Source: Kangiella geojedonensis (GTDB lineage Bacteria > Pseudomonadota > Gammaproteobacteria > Enterobacterales > Kangiellaceae). From it: 64,000 nt of DNA. The stretch spans positions 1,426,001-1,490,000 of the forward strand of contig NZ_CP010975.1 of the NCBI RefSeq assembly GCF_000981765.1, read 5' to 3'. The notes under the pieces were generated by a model. The model was not told the DNA's origin. It saw only the letters and a program-made list of their open reading frames with translations, and searched no databases. Positions 47,000 through 55,697 of the stretch are shown in pieces. Made by a program: the position numbers and the translations under genes. Each line of letters begins with the position of its first letter. The stretch's first letter is position 1.

Positions 47000-49389
47000 T
47001 AATGCCCCCTCAGTAAATCACATAAGTCGTTCAGCACCCCGCCCGCAGTGACTTCTCGTCCGGCTCCAGGTCCCTGAATAATCAAAGGATTATCTTTGTA
47101 CCAGGCACTAATCACCTGGAAAACGTTATCGCACGGGTTTAACGATGCAAACGGATGAGACTTGTCGATAAACTCCAACTTCAATGACAGCTTTTGTGGC
47201 GTTAACGTGGCGATATAACGAAGCAACCCATCTTTTGCTTTAGCTTGATCAAGTAACCCTTGATAATAGGTATTAATGGCCTCACTTTTTTGCCAAAACT
47301 CCACAAGCTCCCCTTCGAGCAACTCATCAGAAATCGCCGCTTCAAAATCCTCAGGAGCATCTTCAAAGCCTAGTTGTTGTGCCAAAATCCTAATTTTCCT
47401 AATAACATCGTTGCCCGACAAGTCCTCTCTCGGATCCGGCTCGGTGTAGGCATTATCTTGTGCAACCTCCAATAAATTTGTAAACGACTTAGTACCATCG
47501 AATTCGCTAAATAACCAAGACAAGGATCCTGAGAAAATACCGCTCACTTCTTCAATTTGGTCACCCGCTTCATGCAAGTTCTTGATCGATGCTTGTATCG
47601 GTAAGCCAGCACCAGCCGTGGTGTTCTTTTTCCAAATTCGACGATTGTCTTCTAATACTGATTCAACTTGTCGCGCATAGTCTTTATCCGAAGCGGCTAT
47701 TTTATTGGCAGAGATAATGTGCCATTTATTTTCAGCAAACCCTTTATAACGGTCTGAGATACTTTTACTCGCCGTAACATCAACAATAATCAACTCACGT
47801 CCTGCATAACGCTCTAGCCAACTGAATATTTGGTCATCAGTATTATCGTTACCGTTACTTAACAAGCCATCAATATTATCAAGCGCTAAGCCATTCGATT
47901 CACAGACAAAGCGCTTGCTATTGGCTACCGCTAGAATTTGAATCGAACGGTTAAGGCTTTGGCCTAAACGTTCAGCCCCTTTATCTACTAACTCGATAAC
48001 CTTTTTCCCAATATTGCCGTAACCAAGTACAACGATAGGTACTGTCGGCTCTTGGTAGAAGAAACTGGTATGCAGATCTCTTAATAACCCCTCGGCATGC
48101 TCATCATCAATAACAACTGACAGACTATGGCTGTTATTCGGGTAATGGATTTCTTGAGTATCAAATGAACTCAGGCGACGAATGAAACGCTCTATGATAC
48201 GTTTATCTTGACGGATATTTTGACCAACTAATGAAATTAGCGTCATGTTTGATAGCAGTACCGATGGATAATGCTGCATCGCTTTAATGGTTGAAGTTAC
48301 ACTAAAGACATCACTCTTCTCAATATAAAACGTCAACTTATGTTGAGTAATATCATAGCCGTTAACGTAGCTAGCGATGCTCTTTTCTGCAATTTTCTTT
48401 TGAATACGGCGAGCTTGCAGCTCATCAATCGAGTGGACACAGACTTTGTTTAGCTTTGACTTAAAGGTAATGGTCTTCACTCGGTTGGTTGGTGTGATTT
48501 CTTGAGACACTACCGTCCCTGGCTCATTCGGTTTATCGAAACTTTTGATATGGACACTTCCTTTATAAGACAGTAAAGGAAGCACCGTTTTTTCATGTAA
48601 CACGTTAGCACCTAGCTCTGACAAGGCCTGAGCTTCGCACAAGGTCAAACTTTCAACCAACAAAGGCTTACTAATGATTTTTGGATCCGCTGTATAAATA
48701 CCGCTCACATCTGTCCATATAGTAATACTTGGTGCATTTATTAGATTGCCTAGCGCTGTTGCGGAGAAGTCACTGCCGTTTCTACCCAGCGTTGTTTTGT
48801 TCAGCTCCTGATCTAGAGCAATATATCCAGTCACCACAAAAACGGAGTCCGGCTCAGAGGAATACAATTGACCTAGAGCCTTATCTGCAAAGCTTTGATC
48901 AAACGGATACTGGTAGGTGTCGGTATTTAATTTTAAACATCGACAACTGTCGATAGCTTGAGCTTTACACCCCTTTAGGCTCAGCACATTTGACAAAATT
49001 AACGATGACCAAGCTTCGCCATAAGCCAAAACATCACTTTGCGAGTAATGACTCTGTTCAATAAGCGTTTCGATAGCTTTAACATCAAGCTGGATCTGTT
49101 TTAGTATTTCTTGACTAAAACCAACGCTGGCCTGAAGACCAGTAAAGTATTCCAGTAAAATACTGCCACTTGGGATGCCTCCTTCAATAAGCGCCAATAA
49201 CCAGTTGGTTACATTGCCGTTCGCAGACACCACCACAACATCTCCCGGAGATGCTTGCGATTTGACAATCTCTGACACAGCTTCAATAGATTCAGCAGTG
49301 GCTAAACAAGTGCCACCAAACTTATGAACTTTATAGCCGCCTGCTTTATAATTCTTTACTGCACCAACAGCATAATTTTCATCAGCCAT
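46999..49389 (-). CDS. metL: Bifunctional aspartokinase/homoserine dehydrogenase II
   Basis: A 796-residue fusion: aspartokinase (KFGGTCLATAESIEAV, about 23-38) at the N-terminus, an interdomain region, and homoserine dehydrogenase (VVLGYGNIGKKVIELV about 450; GIFSGSLSWLFSEFDGT about 605) at the C-terminus. It feeds aspartate carbon to homoserine. The MetL form (E. coli 810) is preferred to ThrA because it lies in the met operon and next to MetJ boxes. It overlaps metB by 8 bases. Confidence 0.93.
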   Translation of the reverse strand: MADENYAVGAVKNYKAGGYKVHKFGGTCLATAESIEAVSEIVKSQASPGDVVVVSANGNVTNWLLALIEGGIPSGSILLEYFTGLQASVGFSQEILKQIQLDVKAIETLIEQSHYSQSDVLAYGEAWSSLILSNVLSLKGCKAQAIDSCRCLKLNTDTYQYPFDQSFADKALGQLYSSEPDSVFVVTGYIALDQELNKTTLGRNGSDFSATALGNLINAPSITIWTDVSGIYTADPKIISKPLLVESLTLCEAQALSELGANVLHEKTVLPLLSYKGSVHIKSFDKPNEPGTVVSQEITPTNRVKTITFKSKLNKVCVHSIDELQARRIQKKIAEKSIASYVNGYDITQHKLTFYIEKSDVFSVTSTIKAMQHYPSVLLSNMTLISLVGQNIRQDKRIIERFIRRLSSFDTQEIHYPNNSHSLSVVIDDEHAEGLLRDLHTSFFYQEPTVPIVVLGYGNIGKKVIELVDKGAERLGQSLNRSIQILAVANSKRFVCESNGLALDNIDGLLSNGNDNTDDQIFSWLERYAGRELIIVDVTASKSISDRYKGFAENKWHIISANKIAASDKDYARQVESVLEDNRRIWKKNTTAGAGLPIQASIKNLHEAGDQIEEVSGIFSGSLSWLFSEFDGTKSFTNLLEVAQDNAYTEPDPREDLSGNDVIRKIRILAQQLGFEDAPEDFEAAISDELLEGELVEFWQKSEAINTYYQGLLDQAKAKDGLLRYIATLTPQKLSLKLEFIDKSHPFASLNPCDNVFQVISAWYKDNPLIIQGPGAGREVTAGGVLNDLCDLLRGH

Positions 49390-50569
49390 TGCTCACCTCT
49401 TTGTTTACTGCCGTTGTATTCAAGGATACTTTTTCAAAAGCCTGGGTAAGGTCGCTGAGTAGATCATCAAGCTCTTCAATACCCACTGAGACACGCAAAA
49501 GTCTTGGCGTGATACCTGCTTCAACTTGAGCAGCTTCATCCATGGCAGCATGCGTCATGGTTGAGGGATGACAAATCAAACTTTCTACACCACCTAATGA
49601 CTCAGCTAACGGGAACAGTTTTAGTTCTTTAATAAACTGCGCTAAAGTTTCTTGATCAAAACTTGTCGTAAAGGACAGCATTGCACCAAAGCCTTTCTGT
49701 TGCTTACGTGCAATCAGGTGACCTGGGTGATGTTCCAAGCCTGGGTAATAGACGTTATCGACCAGTGAGTGTTTATCTAAAAACTCAGCGATTGCCTGAG
49801 CATTTTCTTCATGTTTCTTAATACGAATACCTAAGGTACGAATTCCCCGAGTCGTGATAAAACTATCGAAAGGCGATGCAGTAATACCGATACAATTAGC
49901 CCACCATGCAACTTGTTCAAACAAGTCTTCAGTTTTAGCGACAACTGCACCGCCAACCACATCGCTGTGTCCATTAATGTATTTAGTAGTTGAATGGATC
50001 ACTAAATCAGCCCCTAGCTCTAAGGGTTTTTGCTGAATAGGAGACAAGAAAGTGTTATCCACCACTTTAATCACTGTGTCGCCTGCTTGCGTACAAAGTT
50101 TCTCAACATCCACGATTCGCAACAGAGGATTACTCGGAGTTTCGATCCAGACAATTTTTGGCTTTTCAGCTAACGCTTTTTGGTACGCTTCATCATTGCC
50201 CTGATCAACAAACGTTACTCGACACCCTCCTTTTTTAGCTAGCGACGTAAACAAACGATAAGTTCCGCCATAGCAATCATGCGGCACTACCACTAAATCA
50301 CCTGGCTCTAGCAATTGTGTGACAAGGTGAACTGCCGACATGCCACTTGATGTAACTACCGCTCCGGCACCACCTTCTAACTCTGCTAGGCAGTCGGCCA
50401 GCACATCGCGAGTTGGATTACCGGAACGACTATAATCATACTTTCTAGGACTACCTAACCCTTCAAACGTGTAGTTGCTCGATAAATATAAAGCTGGAGT
50501 TACTGCACCATACTGTTCATCAGTTTCGATCCCTGCCCTAACAGCTTGCGTAGCTTGTTGATGACTCAT
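49382..50569 (-). CDS. metB: Cystathionine gamma-synthase
   Basis: A PLP enzyme joining cysteine to O-succinyl or O-acetylhomoserine to make cystathionine. 395 residues (E. coli 386). The Lys is in HSTTKYINGHSDVVGG (about residue 199), with SGMSAVHLVTQLL at about 80. The family also holds MetC and MetZ; MetB is chosen on operon context and N-terminus. GGGAG lies before the ATG at 50569; a GTG 3 bases earlier is also possible. It overlaps metX by 32 bases and metL by 8. Confidence 0.93.
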   Translation of the reverse strand: MSHQQATQAVRAGIETDEQYGAVTPALYLSSNYTFEGLGSPRKYDYSRSGNPTRDVLADCLAELEGGAGAVVTSSGMSAVHLVTQLLEPGDLVVVPHDCYGGTYRLFTSLAKKGGCRVTFVDQGNDEAYQKALAEKPKIVWIETPSNPLLRIVDVEKLCTQAGDTVIKVVDNTFLSPIQQKPLELGADLVIHSTTKYINGHSDVVGGAVVAKTEDLFEQVAWWANCIGITASPFDSFITTRGIRTLGIRIKKHEENAQAIAEFLDKHSLVDNVYYPGLEHHPGHLIARKQQKGFGAMLSFTTSFDQETLAQFIKELKLFPLAESLGGVESLICHPSTMTHAAMDEAAQVEAGITPRLLRVSVGIEELDDLLSDLTQAFEKVSLNTTAVNKEVSNG

Positions 50570-51638
50570 CACTTTCTCCCAATATCTTTTTCAATAATTT
50601 ATTTAACTGATCAAATTCTTTTAAAAACGCGTCGTGACCATAAATTGATTCAAGACGATAAAATTCTGATTTTCCTTTAATATTCTGCGCAAGCCTGCGC
50701 ATAGACTCGTAACTGACTAAACGATCATTTGGGACGGCAATGAAACTACAGTCACATAAGATTTCTTTAGGACTCACGTTATGAGCATCGATTGAATCCA
50801 ATAATGCTTCGTAGTTACCAATACTGGTTTTATTCGCAAACTTCTGACCTTGGTGATTTAAGTAACTGTAAATGGTTTGGTCATAGTTAATCACTTTGCC
50901 CAAAGGTGTTTGAGTTGCTGGGTCAATAAACTGTGTGTCAAAAACTTCATCCGTACGATAAAACAAAATCGACAGCTGCCGTGCTAAAGACAAAGCTTGA
51001 TGCTTTTGTATCGAGTTATCAGCTAACTCAAAGATGCCTTTCTGGATTGATCTTATTGCGCGCGCTGTATGAGTACTTCGATCACTCGCAGAAATACAGG
51101 TAAACTGTTCAATATTGGCTTTAAATTGCTCCGCAAAGCTAAGGCCAACCATACCGCCATAAGAACTGCCGATAATTTTGATGGGCTTATGTATGCCCAA
51201 CACATCGAGCAAATGCTTCAATACAACCGCTTGATCTGAAGGTGTTAAGTTATACCCAAGCTTGTTTCCAGCCGATGATTTAATCGCCACGCGACTGATA
51301 TAATTAAAAGACACAATGCAATGCTCATCAGTGTCCAAAGCCCTGTTAGCTCCTTCTAACTGACTCCACCAACCTAGTTGCTCGCTGCTTTTATCCTTAA
51401 CCGTAGCCTTGTTAGTATTATTTTCCTTAGTTCCCAGCACATACCTATCAGCCGTGATTCCACCCAACACCACAATTACAGGGCAAGCTAAATTGCCATA
51501 AATCGAATACTCAATATCAAGGGGGCTGGCCACAGGCCCAACCGCTAAGGCTAGTTTCCCCCTTACAGCAATAGAGTCATGTACCACTTCAGCTGGTAAC
51601 TGTGAGTCACTCATTGTCTTATTTGTTGCTACCGCCAT
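50538..51638 (-). CDS. metX: Homoserine O-acyltransferase (MetX-type alpha/beta hydrolase)
   Basis: Activates homoserine by acyl transfer, the first committed step of methionine synthesis. 366 residues, alpha/beta hydrolase fold of MetX, not the MetA family of E. coli. Nucleophile Ser in IIGSSYGGMVGLS, catalytic Asp near AVPNDRLVSYE, and His in YGHDAFLKE. Whether acetyl- or succinyl-CoA is used cannot be read reliably; MetX proteins with this short N-terminus and GGITADRY loop include succinyltransferases. It heads the met operon. Confidence 0.88.
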   Translation of the reverse strand: MAVATNKTMSDSQLPAEVVHDSIAVRGKLALAVGPVASPLDIEYSIYGNLACPVIVVLGGITADRYVLGTKENNTNKATVKDKSSEQLGWWSQLEGANRALDTDEHCIVSFNYISRVAIKSSAGNKLGYNLTPSDQAVVLKHLLDVLGIHKPIKIIGSSYGGMVGLSFAEQFKANIEQFTCISASDRSTHTARAIRSIQKGIFELADNSIQKHQALSLARQLSILFYRTDEVFDTQFIDPATQTPLGKVINYDQTIYSYLNHQGQKFANKTSIGNYEALLDSIDAHNVSPKEILCDCSFIAVPNDRLVSYESMRRLAQNIKGKSEFYRLESIYGHDAFLKEFDQLNKLLKKILGESDESSTSYASC

Positions 51639-51732
51639 GATATTCGTCCGCTATAAACATATAACCTTATGGAATATAAGTACTTTTTGGATTATGATAT
51701 GCGCTGCTATAAAAACACATCGCCAAACACTT

Positions 51733-51756
51733 AAGCGTTTAGACGTCCAAACGTCT
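51733..51756. promoter_or_regulatory. MetJ operator 1 (tandem met boxes)
   Basis: Three 8-mers in register: AAGCGTTT (5/8), AGACGTCC (7/8), AAACGTCT (7/8), compared with consensus AGACGTCT. They lie in the metX/metJ divergent region about 95 bases from the metX start. Confidence 0.85.
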
Positions 51757-51787
51757 AGCCATAATAGTGTCACAACTTTAAAAGTCA

Positions 51788-51803
51788 AGATGTTTAGGCG
51801 TCT
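51788..51803. promoter_or_regulatory. MetJ operator 2 (tandem met boxes)
   Basis: AGATGTTT (6/8) and AGGCGTCT (7/8) in register, 31 bases after operator 1. They overlap the region just upstream of the metJ -10 TATAAT at 51813-51818. Confidence 0.8.
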
Positions 51804-51812
51804 TAATGTGTG

Positions 51813-51818
51813 TATAAT
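51813..51818 (+). promoter_or_regulatory. -10 element of metJ
   Basis: TATAAT 30 bases before the metJ ATG. The place of a -35 is occupied by met boxes, consistent with autorepression. Confidence 0.55.
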
Positions 51819-51847
51819 TTCGATGACTAACTAATTTCGAGGTGAAC

Positions 51848-52150
51848 ATGAGTAAGAAATGGAATGGGGAATTTATTAACCCTTACGTAGAGCACGGTGA
51901 GAAAAAAGATAAAGTAAAGAAAATTACTGTTTCTATTCCCTTTTCTGTATTGAAAGTATTAACTGATGAGAGAACGAGACGTCAGATCAATAACTTAAGA
52001 CACGCCACAAATAGTGAACTGTTGTGCGAAGCATTTTTACATGCTTACACTGGACAACCTCTTCCAACAGACGAAGATTTACAGAAAGACAAAGATGATT
52101 ATGTCAAAGAGATGATAGCGTTAAGCAAAAAAGTATCTGAAGCAGAATAA
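51848..52150 (+). CDS. metJ: Methionine repressor MetJ
   Basis: A 100-residue ribbon-helix-helix dimer that binds met boxes with SAM as corepressor. It matches E. coli MetJ (105) closely: [19 protein letters not shown] (ribbon and helix A), [18 protein letters not shown]. The DNA-contact beta strand residues K-x-T-x-S are present. I choose the ATG at 51848 (GAGG 5 bases upstream) over a GTG six bases earlier. The C-terminus is shorter than in E. coli. It is divergent from metXBLF. Confidence 0.97.
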   Translation: MSKKWNGEFINPYVEHGEKKDKVKKITVSIPFSVLKVLTDERTRRQINNLRHATNSELLCEAFLHAYTGQPLPTDEDLQKDKDDYVKEMIALSKKVSEAE

Positions 52151-52247
52151 ATATTTAGATAGGTTGCTGGGGTTGCAAGTATATTAAGAGACATGCTCGC
52201 TCTAAATAGACTTTTTATTTAGCTTTATAGCTATTTTGACTCTCAAT

Positions 52248-52277
52248 AAAAAAGGCTCCAGAAGGAGCCTTTTTTTT
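52248..52277. terminator. Terminator between metJ and the methyltransferase-like gene
   Basis: AAAAAAGGCTCC / GGAGCCTTTTTT with loop AGAA; serves both convergent genes. Confidence 0.9.
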
Positions 52278-52285
52278 GATACTTC

Positions 52286-53206
52286 TTATTTCTTAGCGGG
52301 TTTTACAAACTTTAGAGTCATGCGATCACTCTCACCAATCTCAAGGTATTTGTCTTGGTCTTCTTCACCTAACCTTAAGCTTGGTGGTAACGTCCAAACA
52401 CCTTTGGGGTGATTAGCTGTATCTTTAGGATTCGCGTTAATCTCTGAGCTCGCAACTAACTTGAAACCTGCATCCTGGGCAACATCAATCACAAACTGTT
52501 GATGCATATAGCCACTGGACGCTTTCTCATCCTGCTCCTGTGACGCAGGCAAGCGATGCTCTACAACGCCAAGCACACCACCTGGCTTTAATGCTTTGTA
52601 CATCGCTTTGAAGCTATCAACGGTGGCTTCACGACCACCTCGCAACCAGTTATGTACATTCCGGAAAGTTACCACAGCATCCGCTGAACCCTCCGGTGCA
52701 ATATCAAACATCTCCGGCGGCTGGAATGTCGTAATTTCAACATTACCGTAAACATCGGACTCAACGTCCATTTTGCGTTCAAACTTAGCACGACCGTTGC
52801 GATAGTATTCAACCTCGCTATCGGGATCAAAATGAGCAGCGTAAAGCTTGCCCTGAGGGCCCAATAATGGCGATAAAATCTCAGTGTACCAACCGCCACC
52901 AGGTGCTATTTCGACCACAGTCATTCCTGGTTTTATACCAAAAAACTCTAAAGTCTCTTGTGGGTGACGGTATTGATCGCGTTGCTTATTTTTATCTGAC
53001 CGATGGCCTGCGGTGAGCAATTCTTCCCATAGGCTGATCCCATCAGACTTTTCTACCACAGCGTCGACGTTTGCCTCAACTTTTTGCTCAACACTCGCTT
53101 TAGCTTTTACTTCGCCGCTGGCTTGGGCTTTCGCTTCCGTATTCGCTGCATCAGAACAACCTGCCGCTAGCACTAATGCTAAAGCGCTGAATGTCAGTTT
53201 TTGCAT
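52286..53206 (-). CDS. Predicted exported SAM-methyltransferase-like lipoprotein
   Basis: A 306-residue protein with a lipobox signal peptide (LVLAAGC, Cys 17) and then an Ala/Lys/Glu-rich spacer. The rest is a class I methyltransferase-like domain: VVEIAPGGGWYTEIL (SAM loop about 95-109), DAVVTFRNVHNWL, and GGVLGVVEHRL. COG4798-type proteins have this fold and often carry signal peptides. SAM is not normally present outside the cytoplasm, so the activity is unclear. AGGAG lies before the ATG. Confidence 0.85.
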   Translation of the reverse strand: MQKLTFSALALVLAAGCSDAANTEAKAQASGEVKAKASVEQKVEANVDAVVEKSDGISLWEELLTAGHRSDKNKQRDQYRHPQETLEFFGIKPGMTVVEIAPGGGWYTEILSPLLGPQGKLYAAHFDPDSEVEYYRNGRAKFERKMDVESDVYGNVEITTFQPPEMFDIAPEGSADAVVTFRNVHNWLRGGREATVDSFKAMYKALKPGGVLGVVEHRLPASQEQDEKASSGYMHQQFVIDVAQDAGFKLVASSEINANPKDTANHPKGVWTLPPSLRLGEEDQDKYLEIGESDRMTLKFVKPAKK

Positions 53207-53243
53207 GGTTTGACTCCTAGTGACTTCTTATAAGATGTATTTA

Positions 53244-54299
53244 CTAGATGTTACTTTTAACTTCTGACTGTATAGTCTTAGCGAAGTTGACCATCTTTTC
53301 AAGGGGAATCAATGCTTTTTCTGCCAACGCTTCGTCAACAAAGATTTCTTTATCATTACCTTCGAAAACCTCAGACAAAACATGCAAAGCATTCATCTTC
53401 ATCCAAGGACAGTGCGCACAGCTACGACATGTAGCGCCCTCGCCTGCCGTTGGAGCAATGATAAGTTCCTTACCAGGCGCCTGCTGTTGCATTTTATAGA
53501 AAATCCCTTTATCTGTAGCGACAATCATTTTCTTTTGAGGCAACTCGTTGGCCGCTTTAATGATTTGAGAGGTAGAGCCTACAAAATCGGCTAAATCGAC
53601 AATCTCTTGCGGCGACTCAGGGTGCACAAGCACCGCAGCATCTGGATGCAATGCCATAGTCTGCTTCAAAGCATTCGTTTTAAACTCATCATGCACAATA
53701 CAGGCTCCTTGCCATAACAGCATGTCAGCACCGGTTTTCTGCTGAATATAACGTCCAAGGTGTTTATCTGGCCCCCAAATAATTTTCTTTCCTTCCTCAG
53801 CCAAGTGCTCCAATACATCGACGGCAATACTCGAGGTTACCACCCAGTCTGCACGTGCCTTAACGGCTGCTGAAGTATTGGCATAAACAACCACCTCTCT
53901 GTCTGGATGCTGGTCACAGAACTCACTGAACTCTTTAATCGGGCAACCTAAATCCAAAGAACAGGTCGCCTCAAGTGTTGGCATTAAGATTCGCTTTTCT
54001 GGGCTTAAGATTTTAGCTGTTTCTCCCATGAACTTAACACCAGCAATAATCAATGTATCAGCTGCATGCCTAGCACCGAATTTTGCCATTTCTAGGGAAT
54101 CACCAACAAAACCACCGGTTTCTTCGGCTAAAGCCTGAATATCGGGATCCGTATAATAATGGGCAATTAACACCGCATTATTGTGCTCCAGCAAAGCTTT
54201 TACTTTTGCTATATGGCTATCTTTTTGTTCAGGGCTTAATTCAAGCGGAGGTTTCGGGAATGGAACGTCAATATCCACTGAGGTAATTACGTTGGTCAT
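53244..54299 (-). CDS. nadA: Quinolinate synthase A
   Basis: NadA condenses iminoaspartate with DHAP to give quinolinate in NAD synthesis, using a [4Fe-4S] cluster. 351 residues (E. coli 347). Candidate Cys ligands are in [23 protein letters not shown], and [13 protein letters not shown]. The frame begins with TTG 9 bases upstream; I use the ATG. The 9-base Shine-Dalgarno region is weak. A perfect met box (54411-54418) lies 112 bases upstream. Confidence 0.97.
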   Translation of the reverse strand: MTNVITSVDIDVPFPKPPLELSPEQKDSHIAKVKALLEHNNAVLIAHYYTDPDIQALAEETGGFVGDSLEMAKFGARHAADTLIIAGVKFMGETAKILSPEKRILMPTLEATCSLDLGCPIKEFSEFCDQHPDREVVVYANTSAAVKARADWVVTSSIAVDVLEHLAEEGKKIIWGPDKHLGRYIQQKTGADMLLWQGACIVHDEFKTNALKQTMALHPDAAVLVHPESPQEIVDLADFVGSTSQIIKAANELPQKKMIVATDKGIFYKMQQQAPGKELIIAPTAGEGATCRSCAHCPWMKMNALHVLSEVFEGNDKEIFVDEALAEKALIPLEKMVNFAKTIQSEVKSNI

Positions 54300-54431
54300 C
54301 GCTACCAAAAAAGTCTTAGATCATTAGAGTATTATATAACACTAAGTGGATAACTGATAAATAATTCTTAGATCGTTGATTTATAAAGGCTTGTAAGAGG
54401 TTATTAAGGGAGACGTCTACAACTGATAAAC

Positions 54432-54454
54432 AAAAAAGCGCCCGAAGGCGCTTT
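54432..54454 (-). terminator. Terminator of the M14 carboxypeptidase gene
   Basis: Minus strand AAAGCGCC-TTCG-GGCGCTTT followed by a T-run, 22 bases after the stop. Confidence 0.88.
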
Positions 54455-54475
54455 ATAAGTCTAACAACTGGAGCC

Positions 54476-55603
54476 CTATCGTAACTTATCAATCAGCTGA
54501 TAAATCGGGTTCAATAATGTTTGACCTAACACATAACTACGCTCACCTGACCACCCGGTTTCTGAGTTTGGTAAGTTAGCGTTATCTTTAAAAGGCATTT
54601 CTAGTGTATATGATAAGCAATTAAATTCTTCACCAACCCACGCATTTGCAACGGTTAAGTTGGCTTTACCAGGCTCATCTTTGTCGTAGCCAAACTTATC
54701 CTGAAAGTCTGGATTTACTGACATTAAGATTGATTTAAACTCGTCTTCAAGCTCTTTGACTTTAGAAGAGTAGCTCGGTACACCTTCTGTACCAGCGACG
54801 AATACGTAGGGTAGCGCTTCATCGCCATGCAAGTCCAAATAAGCATCAACGCCAGTCTGTTGCATTGCTTGACGAACGTGATAAACCTCAGGACTCTTTT
54901 CTAAAGAAGGGTTTTGCCATTCACGGTTTAAGTTAGCACCGGCGGCGTTCGAACGTAGATTACCACGATAACTACCGTCGACATTCATGTTTGGTACCAC
55001 ATAAAAAACGGCTTTTTCAAGCAAACTACGAGAAAGCGCATCAGTAGGATCCAATAAACGTTCAATCAAACCTTCTGCACACCACTCTGCCATCGTTTCT
55101 CCAGGGTGTTGGCGTGCTGTAATCCAGATCTTACGTTCTTTAGACTCGTTGCCGATAACTAACAAGTCCATATCCCTTCCGTCTACAGTTTCACCAATAA
55201 TACGGTGCTCACAATCCTCAGATAATTGTGCTACTTGAATCAGGTTTTGGTGGCGCTCGTACGAATAAGGCTCGAAGTAAGAGAAATAGACAGTGGCTTG
55301 CTCGAACTGATGCTTAAACTTCAATGTCTTATCAGCAGTAAATTCAGTTTCAACCCGAAACCAATATTGTCTATCGTACGAAGCAACTGCTTGGTAGTTT
55401 TCCCAGCCATCGACGTATGAACAATCTTTAGCATTGAGTATTTCAAAGCCGTATTCTTTACCAACTTCACCATGAGCCTTGAAGTGGAACCATTGCTTGA
55501 ACTCACTATTAGAGTCAGCTGGAATATTAAGTGTGATGTTTGATGTGTCATCCGTTGATACAACTTCGATATTACCGCTATCAAATAAACTATTTATTTT
55601 CAT
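54476..55603 (-). CDS. M14 family carboxypeptidase (cytosolic CCP-like)
   Basis: A 375-residue zinc metallocarboxypeptidase resembling cytosolic carboxypeptidases. It lacks a signal peptide, unlike secreted M14 enzymes. The N-terminal beta domain (about 1-125) precedes the catalytic domain. Zinc ligands are H166 and E169 (TARQHPGETMAEW) and a later His in DLHGDEALP (about 258); the catalytic Glu is probably in TLEMPFKDN. Such proteins remove C-terminal residues; bacterial substrates are not established. GAGGG lies before the ATG. Confidence 0.88.
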   Translation of the reverse strand: MKINSLFDSGNIEVVSTDDTSNITLNIPADSNSEFKQWFHFKAHGEVGKEYGFEILNAKDCSYVDGWENYQAVASYDRQYWFRVETEFTADKTLKFKHQFEQATVYFSYFEPYSYERHQNLIQVAQLSEDCEHRIIGETVDGRDMDLLVIGNESKERKIWITARQHPGETMAEWCAEGLIERLLDPTDALSRSLLEKAVFYVVPNMNVDGSYRGNLRSNAAGANLNREWQNPSLEKSPEVYHVRQAMQQTGVDAYLDLHGDEALPYVFVAGTEGVPSYSSKVKELEDEFKSILMSVNPDFQDKFGYDKDEPGKANLTVANAWVGEEFNCLSYTLEMPFKDNANLPNSETGWSGERSYVLGQTLLNPIYQLIDKLR

Positions 55604-55654
55604 AGGCCCTCAATATGCTTGTGCAAACCTTGAACATTAATGGAATATACTAAC

Positions 55655-55679
55655 AAAAAAGGGGCCAGCAGGCCCCTTT
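55655..55679 (-). terminator. Terminator of the CHI-TonB fusion gene
   Basis: Minus strand GGGGCC / GGCCCC with a 4-base loop and six Ts. Confidence 0.88.
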
Positions 55680-55697
55680 GAGACTTAATCAATTATT

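Noticed and set aside
54411-54418. Perfect AGACGTCT upstream of nadA as a MetJ site
   Set aside because: It is a single box with unrelated neighbouring 8-mers (1 of 8 match); one exact occurrence per window is expected by chance, and nadA has no methionine link.
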